Source: Frankiales bacterium
GTDB taxonomy: Bacteria; Actinomycetota; Actinomycetes; S36-B12; CAIYMF01
Assembly (NCBI GenBank): GCA_016125335.1
Contig: WGLY01000035.1
Span: 1-64,000 of the forward strand
DNA: 64,000 bases
Direction: 5' to 3'
The position numbers were made by a program, and so were the translations under genes. The notes beneath the pieces are model-generated. The model had not been told where the DNA came from and ran no database searches. It saw nothing but the letters and a program-made list of their open reading frames with translations. Positions 17,326 to 26,122 of the stretch are shown here, piece by piece (within the stretch, counting starts at the first letter, position 1; every line of letters starts with the position of its first letter).

Positions 17326-19044
17326 TCACGGCACCGGCTGAGGACTCGTCGTCTCCTCGCGCAACCGCTGGCGCAGGTCGCGCTTGAGCACCTTGCCGAT
17401 CGGGTTGCGCGGCAGCGCCTCCACGATCACGAGCCGCTCAGGCCATTTGAAGCGGGCCACCTCCTTGTCCTGGAGCAGCTGGACGAGGTCGTCCAGCGTG
17501 GGCGGTGATGCGGGGTCGCGCGGGACGACGAACGCGCACGGGCGCTCGCCGAGGCGCTCGTCGGGCATGCCCACCAGCGCCACCTCGACGACGTCGTCGT
17601 GGGCGATGAGCAGCGCCTCGATCTCCGCGGCGGACACCTTGTAGCCGCCGCGGCTGATGAGGTCCTTGGCCCGGTCGACGTACACGAGCGTGTGCGCGCC
17701 CTCGTCGGCGAACTCGAAGATGTCGCCCGTGCGGAAGAAGCCCTGCTCGTCGAACGGGGACGGCGCGTCGCCCCAGTAGCCGGCGAACAGGGCCGCCGAG
17801 CGCACGCGCAGCTCACCCGGCCGGTGGGGCTCGTGGATGTCCTCGCCCGTCTCGACGTCGACCAGGCGGGACTGCGACTCGCGGCCGATGCGCGCCCGCC
17901 AGGCGAAGCCGGGATCGCCCGGCCGCGGGAAGAGGTGGCCGCGGTCGGCCGGGTCGGGCACGGTGTCGGGGCAGCCGAACAGGCACAGGCCCTCGTTGGA
18001 GCCGAAGAGGTTGAGCACCTCGACGCCGTGGCCGCGCTCCCAGCCCTCGATCATCCAGCCGGACATCGGCGCCGAGCCCGAGCCCACGGCGCGCAGCGAC
18101 GAGAAGTCGCGCTGCCGCATGAGCTCGCCGTTGGCCACGAGGCTGTCGAGCACCGCGGGCGGCGCGCAGGTGTAGGTGACGCGCTCGGTCTCGATCTGGG
18201 TGAGGAACGTCTCGAGGTCGAACGGGTGGTGCTGCACGAGGCGTGCGCCGAGCACCACCCACGGCACGAACATGCCGCCCATGCCGCCCGCGTTGACCAT
18301 CGGGAACAGGTTGAGCAGCACGTCGTCGGCGACCAGGCGCGGCTCGGCGATGGTGGCGCTGGCGATCGCCTCCCAGTCGCCGTGCGCGCGGGGGACGCCC
18401 TTGGGCGTCCCCTCGGTGCCCGACGTCCAGCACAGGGTGACGAGGTCGTTGGGGTGCAGGTCGAGGCCGTCGGCGTAGGCGCGGAACTCCGCGTCGAGGG
18501 CGTCGTCGGCGAGGTCCTGGTCGAGCGCGACCGCGCCCTGCGGGACGTCGTCGCCGAAGGTCAGCACCGTGCGCAGGGTGGGCACGGCGCCGACGAGCCC
18601 GAGGGCCTGCTCGGCGAGCCGGTTGCGCGCCGCCCGCGTGGTGGTGAGGAACGCGCTGAACCCGGCCATCGTGCCCATCTGCGTGAGCTCGTGGCGCGCG
18701 TACTGGATCGGGAACGGCGAGGCCGCGGCACCGAGCCGGATGATCGCGAGGTAGGCCAGCGCCAGCTCGACGGTGTTGGGCAGCTGGACGCCCACGATGT
18801 CGCCCTGCCGCACACCCGCCCGGTAGAGGGAGCGGGCCAGCCGGTCGGTCTCCGTGTCGACGTCGGTCCACGTGAGCCGGCGGGGCTCGCCGTCGGTGAA
18901 CGACGTGCGGTTGGGCGCGTCGACCAAGGCGACGACGTCCGGCTTCTGCTGCACGTGCTCGGCGACGTGGCCGAGCCAGGTCAGGCCGGACCACCAGCCG
19001 TCGCGGAGGAACTCGTCCACGCGGTCCTCGGGGAAGAGCCGCAT
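17326..19044 (-). CDS. Acyl-CoA synthetase with variant motifs (paralogue)
   Basis: A 572-aa ANL ligase closely resembling the protein at 10124-11851: both have CWTSGTE-x2-PKGVPRAH, NPFPMVN/NLFPMVN, HHPFDL, and FGSNEG in place of YGxTE. Adenylation and hinge motifs (RTGDIFEF, KDLISRGGYKVSAAEIE, NPIGKVLKRDL) are complete. ATG 19044 is preceded by GGAGAGGA, and a longer upstream frame is not supported. It is the last gene of the operon with a TesB-like thioesterase and an SDR. Substrate unknown. Confidence 0.9.
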   Translation of the reverse strand: MRLFPEDRVDEFLRDGWWSGLTWLGHVAEHVQQKPDVVALVDAPNRTSFTDGEPRRLTWTDVDTETDRLARSLYRAGVRQGDIVGVQLPNTVELALAYLAIIRLGAAASPFPIQYARHELTQMGTMAGFSAFLTTTRAARNRLAEQALGLVGAVPTLRTVLTFGDDVPQGAVALDQDLADDALDAEFRAYADGLDLHPNDLVTLCWTSGTEGTPKGVPRAHGDWEAIASATIAEPRLVADDVLLNLFPMVNAGGMGGMFVPWVVLGARLVQHHPFDLETFLTQIETERVTYTCAPPAVLDSLVANGELMRQRDFSSLRAVGSGSAPMSGWMIEGWERGHGVEVLNLFGSNEGLCLFGCPDTVPDPADRGHLFPRPGDPGFAWRARIGRESQSRLVDVETGEDIHEPHRPGELRVRSAALFAGYWGDAPSPFDEQGFFRTGDIFEFADEGAHTLVYVDRAKDLISRGGYKVSAAEIEALLIAHDDVVEVALVGMPDERLGERPCAFVVPRDPASPPTLDDLVQLLQDKEVARFKWPERLVIVEALPRNPIGKVLKRDLRQRLREETTSPQPVP

Positions 19045-19085
19045 CCCATCCTCTCCGTCCGTGTCGGGGTGTCGTGCCGGTGGTG

Positions 19086-19976
19086 TCACGCGCGCAGGTC
19101 GGTGATCAGCCCCTCCTGCGCGCTCGAGGCGACGAACTCGCCGTCGTGGGAGTAGATCGAGGCGCGGCTGAGCGCGCGTCCGCCGTGGGCGACCGGCGAC
19201 TCCTGCACGAACAGGGTCCAGGAGTCCGTGCGGGCCGGCCGGTGGAACCACAGCGCGTGGTCGAGCGAGACGCCGTCCCACAGCCGCGAGCCGCGGCGCT
19301 CCATGCCGATCGGGACGCCGTGAGCCACGAGGGCCGCGGCGAGCAGCGTGATGTCGCTGAGGTAGGCGAGCAGTGCGCGGTGGAGCAGGTCGTCGTCCGG
19401 CAGCGCCTCGCGGACGCGCATCCAGATGAGGTCCGGCGCGGCGGGCAGGCCGCCGCCCTCCGGAGCCTGCGCGCTGGGCGCCATGCGCACCTCGACGGCC
19501 TGGAAGCCCGACCACACCTCGTGCAGCCCGCCCCACGCCTCGGCGTTGTCGGCGAGGGTGGGCGTGTCCTCGGGCGCGGCCACCTCGGGCCGCGGCGCGG
19601 CGTGGGTGATGGTGCCCTCGGTGTCGGCGAACGAGCAGATGACCGTGGCGATCTCGCGGCCCGCCTGGAGCGCGGACACCGAGCGCGTGGACATGCGGCG
19701 CCCGTCGCGCACCGTGCCGACGGCGTACTCGATGGGGAGGTCGGGGTCGCCGGCGCGCAGGAAGTAGGCGTGCAGCGAGTTCGCCGTCTTGGGGCCCTCG
19801 ACGGTGCGCGCCGCGGCGACGAGGCCCTGCCCGAGCACCTGCCCGCCGAACACGTGGTGCATGTTCATCGGCACCGGGTGCGCGCGGAACCGCCCGTCGT
19901 CGACGCGCTCGAGCTCCAGCGAGCCGAGCAGGCCGGCGACGGACGTGATCTGCAGCGATCCGGTGGTGTCGGTCAT
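19086..19976 (-). CDS. Acyl-CoA thioesterase II (TesB-like)
   Basis: A 296-aa double-hotdog thioesterase hydrolysing acyl-CoA to free acid and CoA. Family features are HHVFGGQVLGQGLVAAARTV near residue 40, HAYFLRAGDPDLPIEYAV, and the C-terminal SLDHALWFHRPARTDSW block with the catalytic Asp-region. Length is typical of TesB (about 285 aa). Its start overlaps the SDR stop by 4 bp (19973-19976), so the two are translationally coupled. Likely recycles CoA or releases blocked intermediates in the pathway. Confidence 0.92.
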   Translation of the reverse strand: MTDTTGSLQITSVAGLLGSLELERVDDGRFRAHPVPMNMHHVFGGQVLGQGLVAAARTVEGPKTANSLHAYFLRAGDPDLPIEYAVGTVRDGRRMSTRSVSALQAGREIATVICSFADTEGTITHAAPRPEVAAPEDTPTLADNAEAWGGLHEVWSGFQAVEVRMAPSAQAPEGGGLPAAPDLIWMRVREALPDDDLLHRALLAYLSDITLLAAALVAHGVPIGMERRGSRLWDGVSLDHALWFHRPARTDSWTLFVQESPVAHGGRALSRASIYSHDGEFVASSAQEGLITDLRA

Positions 19977-20887
19977 GCGCCGGCCACCTCGGCGGCGAAG
20001 TCGAGGAACCCCGCCAGCGCGTCCGGGTACTCGTGGGCCGCTCCGGCGCGGCTCTGCGCCACGAGGGCGGCGAGCCCGTCCGGGTCGAGCGCGTCGCCGG
20101 GCAGCGCCACCGTGCCCCACTCGACCGCGCTCGCCGCGCGCAGGCCGCCGCCGCCGGCCACGAGCACCTGGCCGTTGAGCCGGCAGCGCGGGTCGACGAG
20201 CGCCGTGACGACGGGCGCGACCGCCTCGGCGGTCATCGCGTCGCGGTAGCGCTGGTCCATGCCGGTGTCGGTCATCTGCGTGGTGGCGTAGGGGAGGAGC
20301 ACGTTGGTGAGCACGCCGCGCCGCTCGCCCTCGACCGCGATCGCGCGGCCGAGCGCGATGACCGCGCCCTTGCTCGCGGAGTAGGCCGACGCCGTGGGCT
20401 CCCCGTGCAGGCCGGCGGTGGAGGCGACGAGCACGATGCGGCCCGAGCCCGCCTCGCGCATGCGCTGGGAGCACAGCCTCGCCACGTGCGCGCTGCCGCC
20501 GATGTTGATGCCGGTGACCGTGTCGAACCGCTCGGCCGTGGTCTTGTGGAACATCTCCGGGCTGCTGACGCCGGCGCTCGTGACGAGGAAGTCGATGCGG
20601 CCGAAGGCCGACAGCGCGGCGTCGAGCATCGCCTGGGCCGCGTCCGGTGCGGCGACGTCGCTGTGCTCGGCCACCGCTGTACCGCCGGAGGCGAGGATCT
20701 CGGCCACGACGTGGTCGGCCGGGCCGCGGCCCTCGGCGTCGACCTCGCGGTTGCGGTTGTTGACCACGACGCTGGCGCCCGCCGCGGCCAGGTGCAGCGC
20801 GAAGGCGCGGCCGAGGCCCTTGCCGCCGCCGGTGACGATCCCGGCCAGCCCGGCGAGGGGGCGGCCGTCGGCGGGCGTCACGGACAC
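19973..20887 (-). CDS. SDR-family oxidoreductase (3-hydroxyacyl-CoA dehydrogenase-like)
   Basis: A 304-aa short-chain dehydrogenase. The cofactor motif is TGGGKGLGR with the extended VVVNNRNREVDAEGRGPAD insertion seen in HSD17B4/multifunctional-enzyme-type SDRs, which oxidise (3R)-hydroxyacyl-CoA. NNR and the catalytic Ser and YSASKGAV (Tyr-x3-Lys) are present. Translation begins at a GTG. It is the first gene of the operon followed by TesB and a ligase, which fits a beta-oxidation-like step. Cofactor preference (NAD versus NADP) is not certain. Confidence 0.88.
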   Translation of the reverse strand: MSVTPADGRPLAGLAGIVTGGGKGLGRAFALHLAAAGASVVVNNRNREVDAEGRGPADHVVAEILASGGTAVAEHSDVAAPDAAQAMLDAALSAFGRIDFLVTSAGVSSPEMFHKTTAERFDTVTGINIGGSAHVARLCSQRMREAGSGRIVLVASTAGLHGEPTASAYSASKGAVIALGRAIAVEGERRGVLTNVLLPYATTQMTDTGMDQRYRDAMTAEAVAPVVTALVDPRCRLNGQVLVAGGGGLRAASAVEWGTVALPGDALDPDGLAALVAQSRAGAAHEYPDALAGFLDFAAEVAGA

Positions 20888-21070
20888 CCCCGCGCGGGCG
20901 CCGGCGCCCGGCCGGGCCAGGAAGGAAAGGCTCGACTCACTTCGCCATTTGTAGTACGTCGGTCCCGGGTTGGCAAGGATCCGTGCCGCGGTCGGGGGGC
21001 GGCTGCGGCCGCGGACGGCCGTGGGAGCGCTCCGGGGCGGGGCGGGTCCGGGCGGGCGGGCGGCGCGGCC

Positions 21071-21532
21071 TCAGGCGGGGTCGCCGGGCCGGGCCGGCAG
21101 GACCGGCAGGGCCTGGGCGGCGGCGCGGATCTCCGGCGGGACGGGGGCCGGGCGCCGGGTGGTGCGGTCGACGTAGACGTGCACGTAGCGGCCCAGGGCG
21201 CGCAGCTGCGGCGAGCCCTGGCGGAACACGGCGATGCGGTACGTGAGGCTCGAGCGGCCCACCCGCTCCATCGCGAGCCCGATCTCGAGCACGTCGGGGA
21301 AGCTGGTGTCGGCGTAGAACTCGCACCCCACGCTGGCCACGAGCGCGATCGAGGGCTCGTCGCGGATGTCGCGGCCGAGCACGCCGAGCAGCCAGCTGTT
21401 GACGGCGGTGTCGAGGTACTCGAAGTAGCGCGCGTTGTTGAGGTGGCCGTAGTGGTCGTTGTCGGCCCACCGGGTCGGCAGCACGGAGACGACCGCGAAC
21501 GCGCCGCGGTCGAGGTCCGGGGCTGGGGTCAT
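21071..21532 (-). CDS. Hotdog-fold acyl-CoA thioesterase (4HBT-like)
   Basis: A 153-aa single hotdog-domain protein. The N-terminal TRWADNDHYGHLNNARYFEY matches the 4-hydroxybenzoyl-CoA thioesterase/YbgC signature, whose Asp (here WADND) is the catalytic residue. It would hydrolyse a short or aromatic acyl-CoA. It lies 7 bp downstream of the iron alcohol dehydrogenase on the same strand and is therefore probably co-transcribed with it. Exact substrate not readable. Confidence 0.88.
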   Translation of the reverse strand: MTPAPDLDRGAFAVVSVLPTRWADNDHYGHLNNARYFEYLDTAVNSWLLGVLGRDIRDEPSIALVASVGCEFYADTSFPDVLEIGLAMERVGRSSLTYRIAVFRQGSPQLRALGRYVHVYVDRTTRRPAPVPPEIRAAAQALPVLPARPGDPA

Positions 21533-21539
21533 GCTCGCC

Positions 21540-22817
21540 TCACAGGGATGCGCGGAAGACCTCGGCGAGGTCGTCGGGGGTCAGGGCCACCGGGGCCAGG
21601 GCGAGCAGGCGCTGCTGGGCCAGCGCGCCGTCGACGAGGTCGGGCACGTCGGCGGCGGTGAACCCCACGTCGTGCAGCCGGCCGGGCACGCCGACCGCCT
21701 CGACGATGCGCCGCAGGACGCCGGGCAGCACGTCCTGCGGGTGCTCGGCGTCCGCCCGCGGGTCGAGCAGGCGGGCCGCGCGCAGGTGCCGCTCGGGCGA
21801 GGCGGGGAACGTGAGCCGGAAGGCCGCGGGGGCGGTGAGCGACACCGCGATCCCGTGCGGCACCAGCGCCTCGCCGTCCGGGTATCCGTCGGGCCGGTAG
21901 TCGCGGGCCCGGCCTGCGATGGGGTACGCGTCCGCGTGCGGGACGTGCACGCCGGCGTTGCCGAAGCCCATCCCGGCGAGCGTGGCGGCCAGCGCCATGC
22001 CCGCGCGGGCCTCGGCGTCCGACCCGTCGGTGACCGCGCGCACAAACGACTCGCTCATGAGCCCGAGCGCCTTCTCGGCCCACAGGTCCGACACCGGGTT
22101 GGCGCCGCAGTAGGGCACCCGCTGCTCGGGGCGCTTGGCCTCGAAGGCCGTGTAGGGGCGCGCGGTGTAGGACTCCAGCGCGTGGCAGAGCACGTCGAGG
22201 CCGGAGCTCGCCGTGACCATGGGCGGCTGCGACGCGGTGAGGTCCGGGTCGACGACGGCCAGCGAGGGCCGCAGCGCGGCATGGCTGATGCCGGTCTTGA
22301 CGTGGCGGTCGAGGACGTCGAGGACGCACACCGTGGTGCTCTCCGCGCCGGTTCCGGTCGTCGTCGGCACCGCCACGAGCGGGGGCAGCGGGTGCTCCGG
22401 GGCCCGGCCGCCGCCGATCGGCGCGTTGACGTAGTCGAGCAGGTCGCCCGGGTTGGCGGTGAGCAGCGCGACGGCCTTCGCCGTGTCGATGCTCGAGCCG
22501 CCGCCCACGGCGACGAGCGCGTCCCAGGGCCCGGTGGCGCGCGCCTGCTCCACGGCGTCGCGCAGCGAGGCGTCGGTGGGCTCCACGTGCACGCCGGCGT
22601 ACGTCGCGACCTCGTGGCCCGCGGCGCGCAGCGCCTCGGCGACCCGCTCGGGGGCACCGGTGGCGGCGACGCCGGCGTCGGTCACCACGAGCACGCGGCC
22701 CGCGTGCCGCAGCGCGAACGGGATCTCGGCGACCGCGCCGCGGCCGTAGACGAGCGGCGGCGCGGCGTAGGTGAAGACCGTCTCGGGTCGAGCCGGCGAG
22801 TCGAGCGCTCCGGCCAT
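21540..22817 (-). CDS. Iron-containing alcohol dehydrogenase, HOT-like
   Basis: A 425-aa group III dehydrogenase. NAD-binding GGGSSIDTAKAVALL, PTTTGTGAEST and the metal-binding run GLDVLCHALESYTARPY are present. The segment RPEQRVPYCGANPVSDLWAEKAL and GFGNAGVHVPHADAYPIAG resemble hydroxyacid-oxoacid transhydrogenase (ADHFE1) more than maleylacetate reductase or simple alcohol dehydrogenases. That enzyme couples oxidation of a hydroxy acid such as 4-hydroxybutyrate to reduction of 2-oxoglutarate. It is followed by a hotdog thioesterase in the same direction. The reaction here is inferred from the family. Confidence 0.88.
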   Translation of the reverse strand: MAGALDSPARPETVFTYAAPPLVYGRGAVAEIPFALRHAGRVLVVTDAGVAATGAPERVAEALRAAGHEVATYAGVHVEPTDASLRDAVEQARATGPWDALVAVGGGSSIDTAKAVALLTANPGDLLDYVNAPIGGGRAPEHPLPPLVAVPTTTGTGAESTTVCVLDVLDRHVKTGISHAALRPSLAVVDPDLTASQPPMVTASSGLDVLCHALESYTARPYTAFEAKRPEQRVPYCGANPVSDLWAEKALGLMSESFVRAVTDGSDAEARAGMALAATLAGMGFGNAGVHVPHADAYPIAGRARDYRPDGYPDGEALVPHGIAVSLTAPAAFRLTFPASPERHLRAARLLDPRADAEHPQDVLPGVLRRIVEAVGVPGRLHDVGFTAADVPDLVDGALAQQRLLALAPVALTPDDLAEVFRASL

Positions 22818-22892
22818 GGCGGGCCTCCTCGGCCGGCGTCCCGGCGACGCCGACGCCGGTCACCCTAGGCCGGAGCCCTCCCGCGCCCGGGC

Positions 22893-23258
22893 TCAGCGGT
22901 CCCAGGGCGCGGTCTCGCCGAACTTCTCGTAGTACTTGGCCAGGTGGCTCTTCACGCGCGGGACGTCCTTCTCCGGCAGGTCGACCCCGCCGCGGCCGCC
23001 CTGCATGACGTTGCCGGCGGCCATCACCCCGCGGGGGACCGCGCGCAGCCTGCCGTCGACGACGTCGGCGATGAGCAGCTTGTACGCGGTGAAGTTGTCC
23101 TTGCTGTCGGCGTCGTACCACACGTGGGCGTCGCGGTACTTCGCGTTGGGGTCGTCCTGGGCGTCGGCCCACTCGCGCACCCGCTTCTCGGCGGCGCTGC
23201 CGTCCCACTCGAGGTCGCGGTCGGCGACGGGCAGGTCCTGGAAGGCGGTGACGGCCAT
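22893..23258 (-). CDS. Small protein with phage prohead-protease-associated C-terminal-like domain
   Basis: A 121-aa protein. Its two halves, EWDGSAAEKRVREWAD and the region DVVDGRLRAVPRGVMAAGNVMQGG with LPEKDVPRVKSHLAKYYEKFGE, resemble the segment that often trails HK97-type prohead proteases and related phage proteins. The protease domain itself is absent, and no other phage genes surround it. ATG 23258 follows an AGGGAGA ribosome site. It is divergent from the CDF transporter. Function unknown; a domesticated phage-derived protein or a widespread actinobacterial small protein are both possible. Confidence 0.8.
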   Translation of the reverse strand: MAVTAFQDLPVADRDLEWDGSAAEKRVREWADAQDDPNAKYRDAHVWYDADSKDNFTAYKLLIADVVDGRLRAVPRGVMAAGNVMQGGRGGVDLPEKDVPRVKSHLAKYYEKFGETAPWDR

Positions 23259-23439
23259 GTGATCTCCCTGTCTCGCGTGCGGATGGACGTCGCGCGCGCT
23301 ACCCGTGCGCCCCGGGGCGAAACGGCCGCCGGCGCAGATTCGGGCCGGTGCCCGCGTTCCGGTCCGCCGTCCGGCGGGCCTGGGCGAGCGGTGGTGCGGG
23401 ACACGTTCGCGGCAGCGTCGACCGGGTACGGCGTCGGCC

Positions 23440-24378
23440 GTGCCCGCACCCCGCGCCCGGGAGCACCGGGAGTCCTTCGCCACCGTCCTCGTCGCCGGCT
23501 CGGCCAACCTGCTCATCGCCGTGGCCAAGCTCGTGGCCGGCCTGCTGAGCGGCTCGGCGGCCATGCTGTCCGAGGCCGCGCACTCGATGGCCGACACCCT
23601 CAACGAGGTGTTCCTGCTCGCCGCCCTGCGCCGTAGCGGCAAGCCCGCCGACGGTGAGCACCCCTTCGGCTACGGCATGGAGCGCTACTTCTGGTCGCTG
23701 CTGGCCGCGGTGTCGATCTTCGTGCTGGGCGCGGGGTTCTCGGTGCTCCAGGGCGTCCGGGGGCTGGTGTCGCCGACCCCCGAGCGCGACATCGGCGTCG
23801 CCCTCGGGGTGCTGGCCGTGGCGCTGGTGCTGGAGGGCGCCTCGCTGGTGCGCGCGCTGTGGCAGATCCGGTCGCAGCGCGACGGCGAGGAGCTGCCCGA
23901 GCTCGACGAGCTCGAGCCGACCGTGCGGGCCGTGGCCTTCGAGGACGGCGCCGCCGTCGTCGGCGTGGTGCTCGCGGCGTCCGGTCTGCTGCTCGACCGC
24001 TGGCTGGGCACCACGGTCTTCGACGCCGTGGCGTCGCTGGCCATCGGCGTGCTGCTGGCCGTGGTCGCGGTGGTGCTGGGGCGGCAGAACCAGGAGGGGC
24101 TCATCGGGCGGTCGCTGCCGGCCGACGACCTCGCCGCCATCGAGCGCGAGATCGTGGGGACTCCGGGGGTGGTCGGCGTCGTCGAGCTCATGAGCCTTCA
24201 GCTCGGCCCCGGCAACGTGCTGCTCGCCGCGCGGGTGACGGTCGGTGCGGACGTGCCGGGAGAGCGGGTGGCCCGGCTGGCCGACGACGTCGACGACCGG
24301 GTTCAGGAGCGCTTCCCCGACGTGCGCCACGTGTTCGTCGACCCCACGCCGCGGGCGCCGGCGGTGCGGCGTCCGTAG
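23440..24378 (+). CDS. Cation diffusion facilitator (metal exporter)
   Basis: A CDF-family protein of about 312 aa that exchanges divalent metal for protons at the cytoplasmic membrane. Six hydrophobic segments are visible; TM2 carries SEAAHSMADTLNE (the HxxxD metal site) and TM5 carries FEDGAAVVG and FDAVASLAIG, with the EHPFGYGMERYFWSLL loop. The C-terminal domain (VELMSLQLGPGNVLLAARVTV) is the usual cytoplasmic dimer domain. I prefer the GTG at 23440 because the longer frame adds an Arg/Pro-rich non-conserved stretch; the true start is uncertain. Metal specificity (Zn, Mn or Fe) unknown. Confidence 0.88.
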   Translation: MPAPRAREHRESFATVLVAGSANLLIAVAKLVAGLLSGSAAMLSEAAHSMADTLNEVFLLAALRRSGKPADGEHPFGYGMERYFWSLLAAVSIFVLGAGFSVLQGVRGLVSPTPERDIGVALGVLAVALVLEGASLVRALWQIRSQRDGEELPELDELEPTVRAVAFEDGAAVVGVVLAASGLLLDRWLGTTVFDAVASLAIGVLLAVVAVVLGRQNQEGLIGRSLPADDLAAIEREIVGTPGVVGVVELMSLQLGPGNVLLAARVTVGADVPGERVARLADDVDDRVQERFPDVRHVFVDPTPRAPAVRRP

Positions 24379-24415
24379 GGTGCTCGGCAGGCGGCGCCGC
24401 CGTCGAGGAGGTCGC

Positions 24416-25132
24416 GTGCCCGAGCCCGAGCCCCCGTCGCTGCTGGACGCCGCCGTGGCGGCGGACGTCCATGCGCTGCGCCCGGACTACCTGGCGCTGC
24501 TCCTCGTGGTGCGCGGGGTGCGCGGCGGGCCCACGGACGCCGTCAGCGACGCTGCCCTGCACCGGGCCGAGCAGGCCGCGCGCGAGCGGCTCGCGGGGTC
24601 GGCGCCCGAGACGCTGCCGGAGATCGCGGCCTGGCGCGAGGCGTTCGCGTCCTTCGGCGTGCGACCGCGGCAGGCGCGCAGCAGCGTCGAGGCGCTGCTG
24701 CGGCGGGTCGACGCCGGCCTGCCGCGGGTCGACCGGCTCACCGACCTGTACAACGCGGTGTCCGTCGAGCACCTGCTGCCCGTCGGCGGCGAGGACCTCG
24801 ACCGGTACGTCGGCCCGCCCGGGCTGGTGCGCGCCACGGGGGACGAGCCCTTCGACACCGTCGCGGACGGCGAGCCCGTCGTCACCGCGCCGGAGCCGGG
24901 CGAGGTGGTCTGGCGCGACGACGCCGGGGTGACGTGCCGGCGCTGGAACTGGCGCCAGTGCGTGCGCACCCGCCTCACCGCCGGCACGACGTCGGTGCTG
25001 TTCATCCTCGACGGCCTGGCCCCGATGGGGGTTCGCGACCTCGAGGCCGCCGGCGACGCGCTCGTGGCCTCCGTCGCCGCGGGCGAGGCCGGCGTCGAGG
25101 TCGACTCGACCCTGCTCGGCCCCGCCGGCTGA
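24416..25132 (+). CDS. Stand-alone B3/B4 tRNA-binding domain protein
   Basis: A 238-aa protein with the B3/B4 fold of the phenylalanyl-tRNA synthetase beta chain, which in that enzyme edits mischarged tRNA. The central VDRLTDLYNAVSVEHLLPVGGEDLD, and later VVWRDDAGVTCRRWNWRQCVRT and TTSVLFILDGLAP, are characteristic of the free-standing family. The GTG start has GAGGAGG upstream. It follows the CDF gene by 37 bp. Role in tRNA editing is family-based inference only. Confidence 0.82.
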   Translation: MPEPEPPSLLDAAVAADVHALRPDYLALLLVVRGVRGGPTDAVSDAALHRAEQAARERLAGSAPETLPEIAAWREAFASFGVRPRQARSSVEALLRRVDAGLPRVDRLTDLYNAVSVEHLLPVGGEDLDRYVGPPGLVRATGDEPFDTVADGEPVVTAPEPGEVVWRDDAGVTCRRWNWRQCVRTRLTAGTTSVLFILDGLAPMGVRDLEAAGDALVASVAAGEAGVEVDSTLLGPAG

Positions 25133-25225
25133 GCCGGCACCGCAGCGCGGACGCCGACGGCGCCGCCCGCCCCTCGGCGCCGGCCCGGGGCAGGCTCGGG
25201 AGCCGGGAGGACCGGCGTCGGCGAG

Positions 25226-26122
25226 GTGACCGGACGGATGACGGCACGGCGAGCGGGGTCCCCGGGCGGCCCTCAGGGCTCGGTGCGGGTGGGGACGTCG
25301 GGCTGGCAGTACGACGGCTGGCGCGGCGACTACTACCCGGCCGGGCTCGCGGCCGCGCGGCGCCTGCCGTTCCTCGCCGCTCGGCTGGACTCGGTGGAGC
25401 TCAACGGCACCTTCTACTCCCTGCAGCTGCCGAGCAGCTTCGCCCGCTGGCACGAGGAGACCCCGGCCGGCTTCACCTTCGCGGTGAAGGGCAGCCGGTA
25501 CATCACCCACCTGCGGCGGCTGCACGACGTCGAGCTGCCGCTCGCCACGTTCTTCGCCTCCGGGGTGCTGGGCCTCGCGGGCAAGCTGGGCCCCTTCCTG
25601 TGGCAGCTGCCGGCGTCGATGCCCTTCGACGCCGGCCTCCTGCGGGACTTCCTCACGCTGCTGCCCGCGACCAGCGCGCAGGCCGCCCGGCTGGGCGAGC
25701 GGGCCTCGCTGCCGCCGGAGCGCAGCGACCACGAGCGGCACGGCGAGCGCTCGCTGCGCCACGCCGTCGAGGCCCGGCACCCGTCCTTCGCCGACGACCG
25801 CTTCCCGGACCTGCTGCGCGAGCACGGCGTCGCCTGCGTCGTGTCCGACTCGCCGCGCTGGCCGCTCATCGACGTCGCGACGAGCCCGCTGGCCTACGTA
25901 CGCCTGCACGGGCACACCGAGCTCTACGCCAGCGGCTACGCCTCGCGCAGCCTCGACCGCTGGGCCGAGCGGTGCCGCGAGCTGGCGGCCGCGGGGCACG
26001 ACGTCGTCGTGTACTTCGACAACGACAGCCGCGGCCGCGCGCCGCACGACGCCGAGGCGCTGGCCGCCCGCGTGGCCGACCTGCGGCCCCGCACCGTCAG
26101 AGCGAGAGGTCGACCACGGTGA
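25226..26122 (+). CDS. DUF72 domain protein
   Basis: A protein of up to 298 aa belonging to the DUF72 (YecE-like) TIM-barrel family of unknown function. The family opening VRVGTSGWQYDGWRGDYYP, followed by VELNGTFYSLQLPSSFARWHEETPAGFTFAVKGSRYITH and the end YFDNDSRGRAPHDA, are clearly visible. GTG 25226 and ATG 25238 are both possible starts behind GGGAGG at 25205-25210. Its 3' end overlaps the convergent alcohol dehydrogenase gene by 26 bp. Confidence 0.87.
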   Translation: MTGRMTARRAGSPGGPQGSVRVGTSGWQYDGWRGDYYPAGLAAARRLPFLAARLDSVELNGTFYSLQLPSSFARWHEETPAGFTFAVKGSRYITHLRRLHDVELPLATFFASGVLGLAGKLGPFLWQLPASMPFDAGLLRDFLTLLPATSAQAARLGERASLPPERSDHERHGERSLRHAVEARHPSFADDRFPDLLREHGVACVVSDSPRWPLIDVATSPLAYVRLHGHTELYASGYASRSLDRWAERCRELAAAGHDVVVYFDNDSRGRAPHDAEALAARVADLRPRTVRARGRPR

